From Cyanoderma ruficeps (lineage: Eukaryota > Chordata > Aves > Passeriformes > Timaliidae): a DNA stretch of 64,000 bases. Below are positions 1 to 12,237 of the stretch, piece after piece (within the stretch, counting starts at the first letter, position 1; each line of letters starts with the position of its first letter). The notes under the pieces are model-generated. The model was not told the origin of the DNA and searched no databases. It saw nothing but the letters and a program-made list of their open reading frames with translations. The stretch lies in contig VZDJ01007747.1 in the NCBI GenBank assembly GCA_008694505.1, positions 25,669,367 to 25,733,366 of the forward strand, given 5' to 3'. Both the position numbers and the translations under genes were made by a program.

Positions 1-74
1 GTCAGCTATCATGAGTTGCTTTGTTTGGTTGGGCAGAGAGCAGTGAGAAAAAGAGAAAACAGAAGAGAGAGAGA

Positions 75-262
75 AAAGGTTGTCCAGATAAGTTATTCCA
101 GAGAACACTGTCCTGGGAAGTGTTCAAGGCCAGTTTGGATGGAGCTCTGAGCAGCCTGGTCTAGTGAAAGGTGTTACTGCCCACGGCAAGGGGTTGGGAC
201 TAGATGGTCTTTGAAGTGCCTTCCAACTCACACCAGACTACAGTTCCATGAGTCTATGATAA
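75..262 (+). mobile_element. CR1 LINE 3' tail
   Basis: From about 78 the sequence follows the 3' end of avian CR1: a 'ggttgtccag' stretch, then 'gtgttcaaggccag', 'agcctggtctagtg', 'gggactagatggtcttt', and a terminus of the type '(ATTCTRTG)n' seen here as 'atgagtctatgat'. It is 5'-truncated like nearly all CR1 copies and clearly diverged, so it is an old insertion. The left boundary is approximate. Confidence 0.9.
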
Positions 263-3200
263 CATGTTTCATGAGACCTAAATAACAGTGTGAAGTTGTA
301 TTTAATATAGACAATTTCAATTGTGATTGTACTATGGAATTTTTTTCCTCTAGAAATAGTTCTCTGATGTCTATTTTATTTCATTACTTTCCATGACAAA
401 TTTGCTTAAGCAACAAGTAAAACGAAAGGGAGAAGGAAGTGCTTGAAATGGTGACCTTTAAATCGAAGAGTGTCGTTAAAAGTGTCAAATGTGGTTTCTG
501 TTGAGTTCGAATAAGCCAATGACGTGTAGATAAAATCTTAATGATGTGTGAATCATTACAATTCAATGAACTGTGCAAAAGATAAATATGGGGAAAAAAT
601 TAGCACTTTGATGTGCAGGAAATTTCCTCAGAGGGAATTATTTTCAAATAAGTTAAAGAATACTCCATTAAACTTTTCAAAGATGACAGAAAGCCATGTC
701 AAGGTAGCCAAATCCCCTGAGAGCAGTAGCAAAGAAATAAAAAAACCCTGAACATGCCACATGCTTTGAAGATGCATTTGGATTCAAAAACTACTTTGAA
801 AACTAAATATAAAAGAGAGACACAAGTGCTAGAATAAGGACCCACTTGGAACAGTGGTACTCTGAGAAAAAATATTTAAGCCACTAGATTTAAGTTTTCT
901 AGTGACAGATTTTTTGGAGAAAGCCTAGTCAGAAACTAGAAATCTTTGATTTACACCAGGAGCTTAACTCCCTTGCATTGCTAGAATAAATTGTCTGTTT
1001 TCATTTCTAGGCTTGTGAATCTAATAAAGCAGTACTGCAGAAGATTCTCAGCTTGTCTATAGGTTAAAACATGTACCGATACATAGGGAAGTGTGCATTC
1101 ACCAGCCCATAGGGTTGTATCCAGAGGTTTGGATACAGGCGTAGGACAGGACTTGGAGTGGGTTAGTTGAGGCAAGTGTCTGTCCAGTATTGTGTGCTTT
1201 GGCAAAGGACAGCAGATAGAGACTTCTTAACTTCCTGGAACCTCACGTTGTCCCAGGGAATGTATTTTGAATTGCTACCTTTGCAGACTTCTGTTGAAAG
1301 TGAAGTCAGGTTTAATGTTTCCAATTCACCCATTGCCACTATATGAGAGGTGGTAATTAGAGTAGATTTTACTGTTTGTTTACAAGTAGTTTCATGATAA
1401 TTTAAGAGTACATCAATTAATCCAATAACTTCTTGAGAGAATTTTGCATGTGCAGTTGAGTGCTATATACAATATGTAAGCCAAAAAATTCATTTGGACT
1501 TAACTGTCACCCGAATTGGTACAGGAAAGAAAAACATCGATACATTGTAAAAGTAATTAGTAAACAGTACTCTCTGGGATCACTTTTACACATTTGTTTC
1601 AAAAGTCACATATCAATATCAAAATAGCTAAAGGGATTGCTTCATGAGTCCATCAGTAGTTTTAACAAAACATAGACTGCATTAAGGTCAAACATATAGC
1701 CATTAGAAGAAGATGGCAAAACTGAATAGCGTTGTGTTATCATACCTGTATAAAATAATATTAACAGCTTATAAACTGATAATCTAAAAAATCATCACAT
1801 GGTGCAGGGAACTATCTTATGAAGCTTCCTGGAAATCAAACTGACCTTTAAATACATTAAAATATGCAGTATTTTATATAGTGGATTACAGGTCTAAGTA
1901 AAAATGGAGGCTGGTATCCAGTATGATATATAAAAGTAACTGACTTATAATACATTGAGTAAATGGCTGAGACAAATCCCAAGGACACATAAACAGTTGA
2001 TAGAAAATGCAAAAACTGAATTTAACTCTAGTGCTTATTTTTATCTGCAGTCCTATCATTTTTCTGAAGCTTTTTATCATTTTGTCTTGCTGAGTGAAAT
2101 GTTACCTCATGATAGAACTCTGCTTATGAAAATTGTAATGCATTATTTAATTTCCAAGGTATTTAATTTCCTGATATTTTATTAATAATAATATAAATGT
2201 TATAGTATAACAATTATAGTGAGGCTCAAATCATAAAAGGCCTAGATATTCAGCTGCTGATTGATTGAGGTATAGCTAGCTTTTCATTTCTTCTCCAAAA
2301 TTTAAATAGTTACCCTTCTGAACACCTTGAGGAGACTGGTGAATGAATTTTATTACCTCTGCTTTGAAGAGGAGCAAATGAGACTGAACCAAATACAGAA
2401 GACCAAGTTCAGAACTTAGACCTTACTTGGACTATGTTCAATAAGAATATGTGGGTTGTTTGGGTTTTTTTCCAGGAGAAAGTGAAATAATCTCATTAAA
2501 AGTGACAAATGAACTCAGGTCTCCTGTACACTTTTAGGTAGCTGACAAACTTCATGTGAACATCAGAGTTAATTGTAAGCCATCCATAAAGGAAGGAGTT
2601 GCAGTTGTTTCCTCTATTTTATCTTATCAGTTGGCTATTTGTGCAGCTGCATTTGGAGTTCTTAAATAGAATAAATATGCAGCAAGTAGAACTGATCTAT
2701 AGTTTTAAAAATATACACACTTAAAAATTACAATATTTGAATTTGGAAAATGTCTGACTAGCTTGAATCAGTTTGATTATAAGCTTAATGAACAATAAGA
2801 AATGTGGTAAGCATCTATTCTGACATCTGACAAACCACACAGTGTGGAAATCCAGGGTATATTTATATTCTAAGGATTATTTCCTGTACAGTTTGATGAT
2901 ATTATTCCATCTTTACTTAAACACAGGGTAATAGGGTTATTCTTATGGTCTGATGTTAAAAAACTAAAAAAAAATCAGGTCGATATCAATCACTGGAAAA
3001 CAGGATTTTTGAAGGGTTTTGTAATGATTAATATGAGCTAGAAGGTATTCTTAGCATGTTTACTATGAATGACCTTCTTATATGGTTAAACATATTTTAG
3101 GATACAAAAGCCTTAATGTCTTTCAGAGAATATGGCAGAAGTCATACAGCTCCTATTTATAATTAATTTCTCTACTGAAATTTTGTCTTGATCTACTAAA

Positions 3201-5381
3201 AAACTTGCCTATCTAACACTTATTCGTGATAGCAACATAGAAACACAAAGGAAGAGGAAATTATCAGATCACAAAACCTCTGCAGTTTTCAGGCCTATCA
3301 GCAGACTTTTCGAAACTCAGTCTTATCAACAAGTCTTAGAATAGTACTCTGCCTTATGTCATAGTTGAATTAAACCAAAATTAGTAAGATGCGATTTTCT
3401 GCTAGATTTTGGTAAGACTTCTTTTTTACTGCAGTGTTAGAAAGCTGCCATTCCATGCTCATCAGAGAACTATATGCTGTAGATAAATTAGAGACTTGAG
3501 AGCATTCTTAAAAGACGATATATTATGCAACTTGACTTCTAACTAAGTGTAAAACACCATATATCAAATTATACTACTTTATTTCTAAGAAAGGAAGAAT
3601 TTCCTTTCAGGAAAGGGAATGAAATCTTGCAATTTCAATGAGGATTAACTGGGTAAGCCTCAGTCCCTTTCCATGCACTTTTTGTCATCTCATTCACTTT
3701 CATTGTTTTCACTTGGTTTCAGAATTTTTCCTTTCTTTTTTTTTTTCACATTTCATTTCTTCAAATTCTTCTCCTGTCTCTTTTTTTACATTTCTTCCCT
3801 GCTTTCAGGATTTGAATTGGAGTAATTTTGGCAAGTTTTGGTCCTTTTCACTGCCCCTCATTTCATTTCAGTCCATTTGGTTGTAATCACTCCATTTCCA
3901 ACTTCTCTCAGTTTTTTTTCAGTTGCACTGGTTTTGATCATATCTCCTTTCCAGAGAATTTGTTAGACTTTGTTCTCTGATTTCAAGACTTCTTTATTTC
4001 TAACAAAGAATAAAATATCATATGGGTTTGTGTGGTACTAATTAAGGTAAGTTAGTGATACAGAAAATGCCAAGAAAAGCCCTTAAACCCCTAATAGCAC
4101 AACGTGACTTTAAATGATATTGTGTATATTGAAATATTTCTGGACCTAATGCAAACAGAAAGATGTAAACACAACTGGGTACGTGTTTAATGCTCATTTT
4201 TCCTATTTCTTGCTGTCTCCCAAAAAAACACACTGAAAAAAACCCTCAATTCTTATGATCCAGTATTGTGGTCAAGGAAACTAAGTAAGTAAAACTCCGG
4301 CTGAGACACAGTGTGTCTGCACAGGGTGCAGTGCCATGCTGCGCTCTGAGGGAAGATACCATTACTGTACAGGTACAATACAATATGGGTACTGTATAGT
4401 CTTTTTCAGGGAGTTCCATGTGAGGGTCTGACGTGTTTTTTAAAGAAAAATGCTGAGCAGACTGTTATCTATAGTCTCTGTCACTGGCCCAGTGACATGG
4501 GCAAATCACAGGAGTGCCTGGAAGAGGAAGAAAAGTGGGCTTTATAGAAGGACTTGAGAACTTCTTGAAAGGGAAGAGAGAAGAGCTCAAGGGTATTAAT
4601 CAATGTCCATACCCTTAGACTTGAGGGGAAATAAATTCTAGCCCACCACAAACTTCTAATTAACTGAATTTTTGCACGGTGAGGTAAGCCTTGCAAAGGA
4701 GGCCGATCTTTTGTCATTTACAGGGTCTGAATCTTTCAAATAGTTTAGGTTACTGTGGTTAAAATTCCTTTTCAAAGTTAGTGTTCATTGGCATTCATAC
4801 TGTTCTGAAAGGCAGCTAGGCTTAGCTGGAAATGTTAGGCAAATCTATGATCAGATGACTCTGTGAGTCATTAGGTTACAATCCACAAACGCTATGACAA
4901 AAAAGGGTGTTAGTATACTTACCTGAATCACGTCTGTCCACTCACTTGGTTTGGACACATATCAACCGCTTAGCAAATAATTGGGAATGACAATTCCTTG
5001 TCTGAGATAGATGCTACAAAAGCATTAATAAAAAGACAAGCAAGAACACAATAAATTTATTTAGATTGTCAAAAAAAGGCAAATACAAAAATTTGCTTGC
5101 ATAATAAAATCTTAGGAGGTAAAATTACCTGCATTTTTTTTGGTATACAGATAATTACGTATCTAATAATTAGAACTTGCAGCTGGATTTTCAGAAGTGC
5201 TTGGGCACTGGTGAAATTGGTGCTGTAATACTGAACTGCAAACTTCTAATCTGGAAGTTTTGACTGAAAGTTGGAGAGTGAAAAAGCTGCTTGAATTCAA
5301 AATTGTGATCCTGAAACCTCACTTTAGTACCATGCCATCAACAGTTTCTAACAGCTCCTCTACTACTAAGGCTGTTTAGTA

Positions 5382-5441
5382 AGGCTATTTAGTGTATAGG
5401 AAGTAAGTCTAGTTTAGTGAGGCTATTTAGTGTGTAGGAAG
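5382..5441. repeat. Two-copy direct repeat, 38-bp spacing
   Basis: Two 22-bp segments, 5382-5403 and 5420-5441, differ at one base ('ggctatttagtgtataggaag' type with a/g). A shorter related stretch lies just upstream near 5369-5380. This looks like a small local tandem duplication with no evident function. Confidence 0.75.
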
Positions 5442-6181
5442 CAGTCTTAAAAACAACCCACGTTTACTTGCTCCTAAATTAGCACTTTAATAATTTAATA
5501 ACCTCTTTTTCTCAGTATATCTTTGCTTCTGTTCTGCTTCAGTAGGGTGAGTGGCAGACCTCAGATTTCAGCTGCAACACTGCAAACCCTCTGAAACATC
5601 CTTGGATTTAATTAGAAAAGATGACATTTGACACTTCAGGAGGAAGATGTGTATTTCCACCAATGGACTACATTAAAGTACTTTTTGTATCATTTTGTGT
5701 AACAAAATGCTGGTTTCATCTGAGTAACTGTTTTTCACAGATATGGGGGAGTTCTAAGAATTGTAATTCTTGGAAATTACTGTAAGCTTAGTGCCTTTAG
5801 AGTTTTTTTAAGCAAGTGGTCACAGCTGTGTCACTGCTGGCAGGCTGTCCTGCTTCCTCGCAGCTGGAGCGCTCGCTCTCGGCGCGGCTCCGCGTGGTGA
5901 CAGAGGTGGCGCCGGGACGCCCTTTGCTCCCCGGCCTGGCAGGGAGGGGAGACTCGCCGCCTGCCCAGCCCGGGCACGGCAGCACGGGACGCTCGTGATG
6001 CGATGCACTGGGGAGCACAGCGCTCCGGAGCCGAAGCCTGCCTGCGGGCTTCCCAGTGACTCCTCAGGAAATATGTGGCCGGGCCAGACCGCCCTGAGGA
6101 GGGCGGGGGACGCGCCCAGGTGCGGCCGCCTCCTGCGGCGGGCAGGGAGCTCCGCGGGTGCGGCCTGCCGGGGAGCAGCGC

Positions 6182-6226
6182 GGGGGTGGGGTGGGGTGTG
6201 GGGCCGGGCAGGAAGGAAGGAAGGAG
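6182..6226 (+). promoter_or_regulatory. G-quadruplex motif and GGAA repeat in promoter
   Basis: Bases 6182-6203 read G5-T-G4-T-G4-TGT-G4, a four-tract motif with 1-3 base loops that satisfies the canonical quadruplex pattern on the + strand. Immediately downstream, 6211-6226 holds tandem GGAA units, the core recognised by ETS-family factors. Function is inference. Confidence 0.7.
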
Positions 6227-6351
6227 AGAAAGCGAGCAAGAGAGTGAGCGAGCGGGGAGCCGGAGGGAGAACTGAAAGTTGAAGCAATCTGAAGCCCTGC
6301 GCTTCCTTCCTCTACCTCCCCGTTCCCGTCAGCCGCCGGCTTTTGCCAAAG
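6205..6351 (+). other. ARAP2 exon 1, non-coding (5' end not resolved)
   Basis: Probable first exon. The 3' end is set by AAAG|GTAAGG at 6351/6352, a strong donor inside the CpG island. The start given is nominal, because the transcription start cannot be read from sequence. It carries no start codon in frame with the protein, consistent with the initiator lying in exon 2. A second good donor, CAG|GTGAGC at 6538/6539, could give a longer exon 1. Confidence 0.55.
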
Positions 6352-7040
6352 GTAAGGCGGATCGGCGGGCGCGGGGTGTGCGGGGTTCGGGCAGGGTCTG
6401 CCCGCCCCGCGGGCCGCTGCCGGACCGGGGCTGCCGGGGCTGATGCTGCAGCCCCCGGTGCCGCGGGCAGCGAGCCCCGCGCGGCTGTGCGCTTGCTGCC
6501 GGACAGGGCGCCGTGCCTGCGGACCGGGAACGTCCCAGGTGAGCGACAGATACCGACCCAAGTTGGGATCGGACTAGAAACGGCAGGTAGGCAGGTAGAA
6601 AATAGGGCGTGTATGGCTCTCTGTTTTCTTTGTAGCTTCAATTGTTTCAACGATTTGTATGTAAATGTCATGCTAAAGAACAGTGCTTTACTGTTGTGTA
6701 TTTATTTACTCTGTGAGTTGTTTTTGTGAAGTCAGACATGAACAGACCTCATGTTAGCTGCCATTATATACCTGGAAGTTTTATCAGAAAATTTAAGAAA
6801 GTCAAAGAAGCTGTAGTACTATGTCCTGGATCGAGAATACGAAGTGAAGGGTACAGCACCCGAGTGTTGCCACAGCAACTTCGCGAAGTTCCAATTCCAC
6901 CTTCAGTTTGCTTATTCATGCTATGCAGTTCCTTACTCCCGCGACTCTGCAAGTTGTTACACTGGAATTTCTTGCAGTAATGAGGTTTGACTCCGAGGTA
7001 ATGAAAGTTGCTGAACCTTTTTCTAGAAGGCAAGTGCTCT

Positions 7041-7097
7041 GAAATAAAAAAAAGAAAAAAGAAAAAAAANAAAAAGAAAAAAGAAAAAAAAAGACAA
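7041..7097. repeat. A-rich tract with one unresolved base
   Basis: A run of A interrupted by single G (AAAAAAG-type units), with one N at 7070. The single N suggests an assembly or base-calling ambiguity rather than a large gap. Confidence 0.85.
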
Positions 7098-8379
7098 AGA
7101 AACGGTTTGACAGAGGACGTGATTAAAGTTATTTATTTTGTAATTATCCACTAGGTTGACCTATGCTTAGTAACTTCCTTGTATTGGTAAAGGCAACAGT
7201 TCTATCGGAATTGTTGCAATCAGTATCTCTCTCTCTTTTTTTTTTTTTAAGCAATTCATATGCTTATTGTATAAGGTAGGTTTTGGAAAAGATCTTTAAT
7301 CTGCAGTGTTTTATAGGTTACTCTTGTCAGCTTGTGTGGAGTCAATTACAATGCAGAGATGAAATTTACTACTTGCAGATTCCATTCTGCTCCATGGTAA
7401 GGCCTGTTGTATTGTTTTATTTTGCCTTTTTTTTTAAACATATTTATGAGGACCTTAATCTAGTATGTGGTTTAGCAGAAGTTGGGAGCAAGCCTGAACT
7501 TGCTTGTGTTTGTTGAGCTGATTGCTCACAGTGTGATTATCCTGCCATATACTTTTAAAGGTTTGACAGTTTCTTCAGGCTTGTATCTGTATTGATTTTA
7601 AAAAGGAAAAAAAAAAGCCTAGTCCCACTTGAGTGTTTCTGTGTTCATCTATAACCCGCTGTTCACATGTTTCATTATTAAGATTTGGATTGCTTGCTTC
7701 AACAAAGATTTGTCTATCTCCTAGTCAATTTTGCCTTCAAGAATTTTCAACTTGAAAAATCATAGAATGAAAGAATTTTAAAATTAGTAGATATAGCTTT
7801 CCAGAATGTTAGATGCAGGTGCTTCCCCTCCATGTGAGGAAGGGTTCTGAGAGTTAGAATTGCCATTTTTCTTTGATGCTATTTAGCTGTCACTAAAAAT
7901 AAAAGAACTGTTAGGCCACTCTGTGTTTTTTTGCCACTCCTTGTCTAAGTCCTTTTCATAAGACGGGAAAAGGAAGAAATCGACAATCAATTTGTAAAGA
8001 AGTGTGAGAAACATCTTTTATGAAAGAACGTTGGATGATCCCATAGATGGCTTGGGATGTACAACACACACGGAACTCATCCTCTGCTGAAACTTTTCTC
8101 TTAGAAGAAAAGCCCAAATGGTTTCCTTGTGTTGCTTTTTTCACATAGCAATTTACATGTTTTGTCCCTATTTTGGTAAAATGGAATAGTCAGGTGTCTT
8201 CCAAGAAATTTGATTTTTTTTATTATTTTTTAAAAACCATGATAACATTTTCCTGGTTTTAGTAACCATGTTGAAAATGGTGATTTTTGTCTTGGTTACG
8301 CTCCTTAGGAGAATATAGTATTACAAAAAGAATCAATTCTATTTCAGCAAGTTCAAATTCCCCTTGTGGGGTGGTGTTT

Positions 8380-8458
8380 TTTTTTGTTTGGGTTTTGTTT
8401 TTTTTGGGTTTTTTTTGGNNNNNNNTTTTTTGGGTTTTTTTTGGTTTTTTTTTTCCCT
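8380..8458. repeat. T-rich TTTTTTGGG-like tract containing an assembly gap
   Basis: Repeated T6-8 G2-3 units flank seven Ns at 8419-8425. The repeat continues in register on both sides, so the gap is probably inside a low-complexity array and its true length is unknown. Confidence 0.85.
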
Positions 8459-11400
8459 TTCTATTTATTTCTAAGTAGGAAAAATCTATTTTGCCTTGCT
8501 TCTGAGAGATTTGTTTTATGGAGTGTATGAAATCCATGTGCATTAATGTTGTTTACAAATGCCAAATTTGTAGTGGTAGAAATATGGATGTGAAAGAGAG
8601 TGAATATATTTGTACAAATGTGTATATGCCACTCCATTTCTAATACTGTACATTCTTTAGGGTTTATTATGACTTACTTTGCAATCAAAGCTAAGGAGGA
8701 GATTAAATTATTTTTTAAATTGATAGCAATCATATCAAAACAGAGTAATGTATTGAATAAGGGGGTCCTTGAGTTCTGCATTTCTGTATACTTCTTGAGT
8801 TCAAACCTTATAAAACATTCTAAGAAGAGGTTACATATTTATGTTCTAGCCTGCGAAACGCTCACTAGTGTGTGTTTAGCTGTTTGTTGCATTAATCTTT
8901 GCATAAGTGGTGAAACCAAACCAGTTGTCAGTATAACCCTTTGCTTAGACCCACAAAATAAGATGTGATCTTGGTGGTATTTTACCAGTTGCATAGCTAG
9001 GCTAGATCTGTAGCATGTCGTCAGAAATCTTGATGGATACACTGATAGCTTCTACCATAGACAACTATAGAAACAGAAAGTGGTTTGGGCTTTATCTTTC
9101 ATCCCTGTTGGCATTTTGTGGTCACAATGTCTTCTCGGCAAGCAGTTCCTTCCTTCCTTCCTCTGCTACCTGCTTTGTTTATAAAATACACGGCAAAATG
9201 TAAACATTCTTACAGATTTGGAAGCAAAGTTTGTTCTCTGCTAGGTAATCCTTTGCATTGGTATGTGGTTTATACAAAGATGGGTTAGGTCCTAATAGCT
9301 GATAACACATGGCTATTTGAGTTCCTGAAGTAACAACACTACATCAGAAAAGGGTGTAGGCAAAGCTATTGCATGTAGAAAAAACAGTATTCAGATAGAG
9401 GAGAGTATGTGCGGGTATAAATATATATGTTTAGATATAACACGTATATTTATTTATTTATAAATATATAGCTAAAGCTAATTTCCCTGGTGCATTTTTT
9501 ATTATTATGAAAGATGGAGGGATTGAGAAGATGATACTGTCTGAAAATGAACACTAACGCCTTAGGGGAAAAAATAGCCAAATGCTACCAGGAAACCCAG
9601 AACTGTCAAGGAAGGTGGAAATGGCTGAGGTAACCAGCTGAAACTGCAACTTTAAAAGTCTTAGACTGATATGGTAATGCTGTAGGGGGTTTCTATACTT
9701 GGATATATGTGTGGTTTAGTTGTTGTTTTTTGGTTTTTTTGGTGTTTTTTTTCCTTTGCTTTTTTAAAATTTTATTTTGTTGTTTGTTTGTAGTCTGTTT
9801 GGTTGTGTTTTTTATTTATTTACTGGATATCTGAAAGACTATTACCTGGCCCAAACAATGCTGGTCTGGTAATTTTTTTCCCCACTAACTAATTTCTGTA
9901 CTAATTTCTTTTTATTCTGTACTCAGAATCTGAGAATGTATTCAACTAGTTAGGAGACTATACACTTGCATTTTCCAGAGTTTAGAGATGGATGGAGGCC
10001 ATACTGTTGAATTTTATGCTTTATGACTAGAGGCTGCCGTGAAAATTTTGAGGAAATGCTGAGTTTTCAAATTTTTAAAGGAATGATGGAAGCTTGTATA
10101 AGCATACAGGCTAGGATGGGACAAAGGGAAATCTGAAAGTACTTTGTTAATCAGCTTAGATCAATCCAAGGCTTTTTGAATTTAAATGACTTGGGAATCT
10201 TTAATTGAGGGTTAGCTCTGTAATAAAGTTAATCTTTCTTGAGAGGTTGATATCTGATTGACCTATAGAGTTGTCTCTCTAAAAGGTTTTAATTGTAGCA
10301 ATTTAATATTCGAGATAAATCATTTCTCAGACTTGTGGGTAGTGATCAAAGCTGATAAAAATATATTGAGAAAAATGAAGCTAGAGACTAGAGAAAATCC
10401 AATGATTTATTTTAAATAAATGAACATTTATAGTAAGTATACTGTATTGATTTTTACATCTTCCAGAAAAATGTAGGTTTGCTGATCTTTTTTTCATATT
10501 GTTGTGTCACATACGTGTTTATATGGTGTAAGTATGTAAATTTTTTTCTTGGTTTTGATTACGACTTTATGATAAAGTGTGGGAGTAATGAAGCTATTTA
10601 AAAAATTTTGCAAGAAAAGACATTCTGTGATTGAGGTAGTTATTTAATAATTTATTTCATAATCATAATAAAGTACAATCTCCAATAGCAGTGATACAGC
10701 TGTGCTTCATGCAGTACATTATTTTCAATTTAGATTTTTCTGTATGTGGGTTTGGTAATGAGGAGGGCATAAATATTTATTTATCTATTTATTTATTACT
10801 ACCTTTCTGAATAATGACTTCGATATTCAAAAGACGTTGGAGAAATCTTACAGGATAAGGGTTTATCCTTTGTTTAGGAATTGATACAGTAAAAAGGTAG
10901 GCAATGTTTTAAGCTTCAATTCCAGATCATAAGTACTGCATTTTTGTCAAGAAATATTTTGAAGAATTAGGTATCAATGCCTACTACTACAGACAAATTC
11001 TGGGCAAAAGATTTCTACTCTTTCTAAATGCTACTTAAATCTTAATGCTCTTCCACTGAAGCTGGTCTTTCTTTTCCAGGCTGCTTAAGGCTAGTACTGG
11101 CATGCCAGGACAGCTGCTACAGTCAGCAGTTTCCCCAAGGCCAAATTACTCTTTATACAGAAAGAGAGAGGTGAAAAACCTGTTGAGTGTTGCTGATCTT
11201 AAACCTTCTTTGAAGAAATATGATTTCAGGCTGTTTCAAACACCTTCACAACGGTAGTATCTGGATTTTGTAAATTGTGAATTTAGATATAGCCCAGAAA
11301 GAAAGAATAACTCAAATAGATGAGATTTGGAGTGTAAGAGTTGAGTTGGAAAATACTAAAGAAGAACTCATGGACAACCAGAACTTGCCAATGCCGTCAT

Positions 11401-12069
11401 GCCTTTTGTCTTTGTGGCCAAGGGAAAACTGCTTCCATGTCAGAGTTGAGATGCTGGTGTTACGCTGTTTCCTTTGTTCCTGCAGGACTGTTTGAAGGGC
11501 TGGATCTACTGTTGCAAACCACGTTATTGAGGATAGTACTCATTCAGTTGGATTCTCGGTTGAAGAGGGCTTGAATGCACAGTTCACACAGAATGCTCTA
11601 GACAGACCTTTTTCCTTTGTTCCATTGCAAGTGTGTGTCTATGCTAAAGGATTTTGAGATTGGAAGATAAGGGAGTAGAGGCCCTGTTCTATAATCAATT
11701 GATGCTAGTGTGGAAATAGGAAAGCTTTAAGTTCCAGTTGTGGTCTTGGGTAATTCTTTCTCTCCCTAATATCTGAGTACTGTGTAATAAGAGTGTGTGT
11801 GTAGATAAGTGGTTCATCTTAATGTTTAACTACTAGGAATATGTGTTTTAAGTCTGTATTACTTGTGCTGAGACTTTGGTGTTGCTGCTTTTTTATATCA
11901 GCTAAGATAAAAGGATGAGTTTACCATTGTTGAAATTATTGTATATGAACAATTAAAAAATATTACTGTTCAAGTGACAGGGAGTTTTTCACAGTTTTAT
12001 TGAAGGTAATTGTGAGGTTCAGGTGAGAATTTCTTTAAATGCTTTTTTTTATTTTTCATATGTTTGCAG

Positions 12070-12237
12070 TCTTTAAAAAAAAAGTTTGAACTGAAGAAAC
12101 TTGAAGAGGTGTTGTGACGAAACGGATATTTTCTGCTGGCTGGTGGACACCAAATTCAAGAGAGTTTTCTTGCTAGCGAACATGGGTGCAACCTGACTTT
12201 CTACATGACTGTGTGGGACAATATATGAAATGAAGTC
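12070..12237 (+). other. ARAP2 exon 2, 5' UTR part, with upstream AUGs
   Basis: The acceptor is 'tttcatatgtttgcag' ending at 12069. Before the main start codon there are ATGs at 12182 (4 codons, stop 12194-12196), 12205 (7 codons, stop 12226-12228), 12225 (2 codons) and 12230. The 12230 frame runs six codons to a stop at 12248-12250 and therefore overlaps the main start at 12238. TGA at 12226-12228 is also in frame with the main ORF, so the protein cannot begin further upstream in this exon. Confidence 0.7.

Larger units (their letters stand above)
1..5819. other. Upstream intergenic DNA
   Basis: AT-rich sequence with no exon I can recognise on either strand. It contains a CR1 tail at its left edge and a short direct repeat near 5.4 kb, both listed separately. 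All open frames are under about 85 codons and look like chance. In mammals the neighbour upstream of ARAP2 is DTHD1, but I saw nothing resembling it here. Confidence 0.6.
5860..6560 (+). promoter_or_regulatory. CpG-island promoter of ARAP2
   Basis: GC and CpG content rise abruptly from the AT-rich background at about 5860 and fall again after about 6560. I see no TATA box, which fits a dispersed CpG-island promoter. GC-box-like G runs and a GGAA repeat lie in the middle, followed by a purine-rich gag/gcgag stretch (about 6224-6275). A consensus splice donor follows at 6352. The direction is inferred from the downstream + strand gene. Divergent transcription is possible but nothing in the sequence proves it. 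Confidence 0.85.
6352..12069 (+). other. ARAP2 intron 1
   Basis: About 5.7 kb between the CpG-island donor and the acceptor ending at 12069. It includes the 3' part of the CpG island, two N-containing homopolymer tracts (listed separately), an AT-rich stretch around 9412-9475 and a TTTA-rich run at 10775-10797. No conserved exon was recognised; short open frames here look like noise. Confidence 0.6.

Noticed and set aside
5820..6729. Long overlapping open frames on both strands across the CpG island
   Set aside because: High GC makes stop codons rare. The translations are Ala/Pro/Arg/Gly-rich, occur on both strands at once, and match no family I recognise.
7754..7850. 'aaatcatagaatgaaag' considered as the 3' end of an antisense CR1
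   Set aside because: The match is lost after a dozen bases, too short to call.
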